From positions 1-6,258 of the forward strand of contig MHHA01000036.1 of assembly GCA_001805845.1 (NCBI GenBank): DNA of 6,258 nt, read 5' to 3'. The stretch comes from Omnitrophica WOR_2 bacterium RIFCSPLOWO2_12_FULL_46_30. GTDB lineage: Bacteria > Omnitrophota > Gorgyraeia > Gygaellales > UBA12090. Positions within the stretch are counted from its first letter, which is position 1. Every line of letters begins with the position of its first letter. Shown here piece by piece: positions 5,034-6,258 of the stretch. The notes under the pieces were generated by a model, which had not been told where the DNA came from, made no database searches, and saw only the letters and a list, made by a program, of their open reading frames with translations. Position numbers and translations under genes: made by a program.

Positions 5034-6258
5034 TTTACGCTGGGAAACTTGTTTAAATCCGTATGCGGGAAAAACAGGGCCGCCACATACTCATCCATAT
5101 ACTGCGGCTCAACCGAGAGCTCAAAATAGGTGATTTTTTTGGCGATATTCTCGGCATCAATAATTGCCTCGTGCGAAAGTAAAATCTGCCTTGCGCCCAC
5201 CAGAGAACTATTTCCCACAAAAACAAATTTCTCTCTCGGCAAATCCGGCAAAAGCCCGATTGAAATGGCATTGGGCATATCCAGGTAGGTGCCAAATCCT
5301 CCGGCAATAAAAATCTGTTCTAAATCATCAAAACTAAGCTGCATATGGCGCACTAACATTGAACAGGCAGCATAAATCGCCCCTTTTGCCCTTTTTAAAT
5401 TCTCTATATCCACTTCATTAATGATGATGTCGGATGAAGTCCCTACTTTCTCTTTAAAAGCAATCACAAATTCCTTCCCGTATTCGCCCTGGCGAAGGCG
5501 CGGATGGCTTAAGCTCGGATTTATTTTTCCGCTGCGGTCAATAATCCCCGTTCTCAAGCATTCCGCGATGGCATCAATATATCCTGAACCGCAGATGCCT
5601 TTTGCCGCGGCATCAAGTATGGTTTCGTATTCCACCTCAAAGGTTTTGGGATTGATTTTAATGCGCTGGATTGCCCCCTTAGAAGCGCGCACTCCGCAGC
5701 TGATCCCGCTTCCTTCAAAGCAGGGCCCGGCAGATGCGGCGCAAGAGATAAGCCAGTCCTTGTTTCCCAGGACTATCTCGCCGTTTGTCCCGATGTCAAT
5801 AAGCATACTGAGCTTCTCGGTCTTATCCATACCGCAGGCGAGCACGCCGGCGGTAATATCTCCTCCCACGTAACTGGAAATCCCCGGCACGCAGCCCAGA
5901 AGCCCGCGCGGGTTCATCCTGATTCCCGCTTCGGCGGCGCGGATTACCGGAACAAAATTAGCCGTAGGCACATAGGGCTCGCGGCGGATATAGGTGGGGT
6001 CAACTCTGAGTAAAAGATGAATCATCGTAGTATTCCCCGCGCATAAACAGCAGGTTACGTCATTGAGGTCAATATTGTTTTCCCGGGCTAACTCCTGAAT
6101 CATAATATTCATTTCATCAATCACGGCGTGGTGCAGCTTTTCCAAGCCATCGGCCTCCTGGGCAAAGATGATCCGGCTGATCACGTCAGAGCCAAAGCTT
6201 GCCTGTTTGTTGTAAGCCGCTTTGGTTCCCAGGATTTTTTTTGAGTTTACGTCAATGA
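5030..6258 (-). CDS. acsV: reductive activator of corrinoid protein (RACo/AcsV, ASKHA ATPase), C-terminal part cut by window edge
   Basis: RACo uses ATP and low-potential electrons to reduce inactive cob(II)amide in the corrinoid iron-sulfur protein back to Co(I). The window holds the last 408 codons; the reading frame stays open to the right edge, so the true start and the N-terminal [2Fe-2S] ferredoxin-like domain are outside (the family is usually about 600 residues or more). A GTG at 6184 is internal, because the 24 codons before it encode family sequence (KKILGTKAAYNKQASFGSD). The ASKHA/DUF4445 core shows CLCAGNTTMIHLLL, SSYVGGDITAGVLACGMD, the nucleotide-binding LIDIGTNGEIVLGN, CFEGSGISCGVRASKGAI, GICGSGYIDAIAE and IFIAGGFGTYLD. 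Close to the C-terminus is FVFVGNSSLVGARQILLS. It ends in an ATGA overlap with cooC. Activators for other corrinoid methyltransferases share this fold, but the acs context makes AcsV the best name. Confidence 0.93.
   Translation of the reverse strand, partial: IDVNSKKILGTKAAYNKQASFGSDVISRIIFAQEADGLEKLHHAVIDEMNIMIQELARENNIDLNDVTCCLCAGNTTMIHLLLRVDPTYIRREPYVPTANFVPVIRAAEAGIRMNPRGLLGCVPGISSYVGGDITAGVLACGMDKTEKLSMLIDIGTNGEIVLGNKDWLISCAASAGPCFEGSGISCGVRASKGAIQRIKINPKTFEVEYETILDAAAKGICGSGYIDAIAECLRTGIIDRSGKINPSLSHPRLRQGEYGKEFVIAFKEKVGTSSDIIINEVDIENLKRAKGAIYAACSMLVRHMQLSFDDLEQIFIAGGFGTYLDMPNAISIGLLPDLPREKFVFVGNSSLVGARQILLSHEAIIDAENIAKKITYFELSVEPQYMDEYVAALFFPHTDLNKFPSVK

Noticed and set aside
6182..6184. 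GTG as the start of the corrinoid activator
   Set aside because: The frame is open upstream to the window edge and the preceding codons encode conserved family sequence, so this is an internal valine.

Overview
All protein genes and the tRNA in this window lie on the minus strand, so transcription runs from high to low coordinates. The right two thirds (6258 down to 2468) is the downstream end of a Wood-Ljungdahl (reductive acetyl-CoA) gene cluster. In transcription order it holds the C-terminal part of a corrinoid-protein reductive activator (RACo/AcsV type), a CooC/AcsF-type nickel-insertion ATPase, the small subunit of the corrinoid iron-sulfur protein (AcsD), and the methyltetrahydrofolate:corrinoid protein methyltransferase (AcsE). 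Together they move a methyl group from methyl-tetrahydrofolate onto the corrinoid protein (AcsE to AcsD with its partner AcsC), repair oxidised cob(II)amide (RACo), and mature the nickel enzyme that makes CO and acetyl-CoA (CooC). The CODH/ACS catalytic subunits and AcsC are not in the window and would be expected beyond the right edge. As far as I recall, the gene order matches the acs cluster of acetogens such as Moorella.

Between 2472 and 2230 is the most unusual part. A complete elongator-type tRNA-Met(CAT) gene sits at 2230-2303. An exact copy of its first 39 nt, plus 10 nt of upstream flank, lies 159 bp upstream and begins 5 nt after the acsE stop codon, which is itself inside the repeat. 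The partial copy stops at the last anticodon-loop base. It is followed at once by a 59-nt near-palindrome (about 20 bp of stem) and then by a second, abutting 8-bp hairpin. This looks like a small element, a rearrangement scar or a structured RNA inserted into or next to the tRNA. The complete tRNA also carries what looks like a compensated change of the elbow pair 19-56 (G-C to A-U).

The left third (2220 down to 1) holds a small predicted lipoprotein of unknown family, tilS (tRNA-Ile lysidine synthetase, short form) and the first 199 codons of ftsH (membrane AAA+ zinc protease), which runs off the left edge. No gene-free stretch exceeds 300 bases.

The organism is a bacterium: bacterial ftsH and tilS, Shine-Dalgarno sequences, and a tRNA lacking an encoded CCA. 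It has a bacterial-type acetogenic methyl branch. An uncultured anaerobic lineage with the Wood-Ljungdahl pathway (for example Omnitrophota or a similar group) would fit, but that is inference and cannot be settled from this window.
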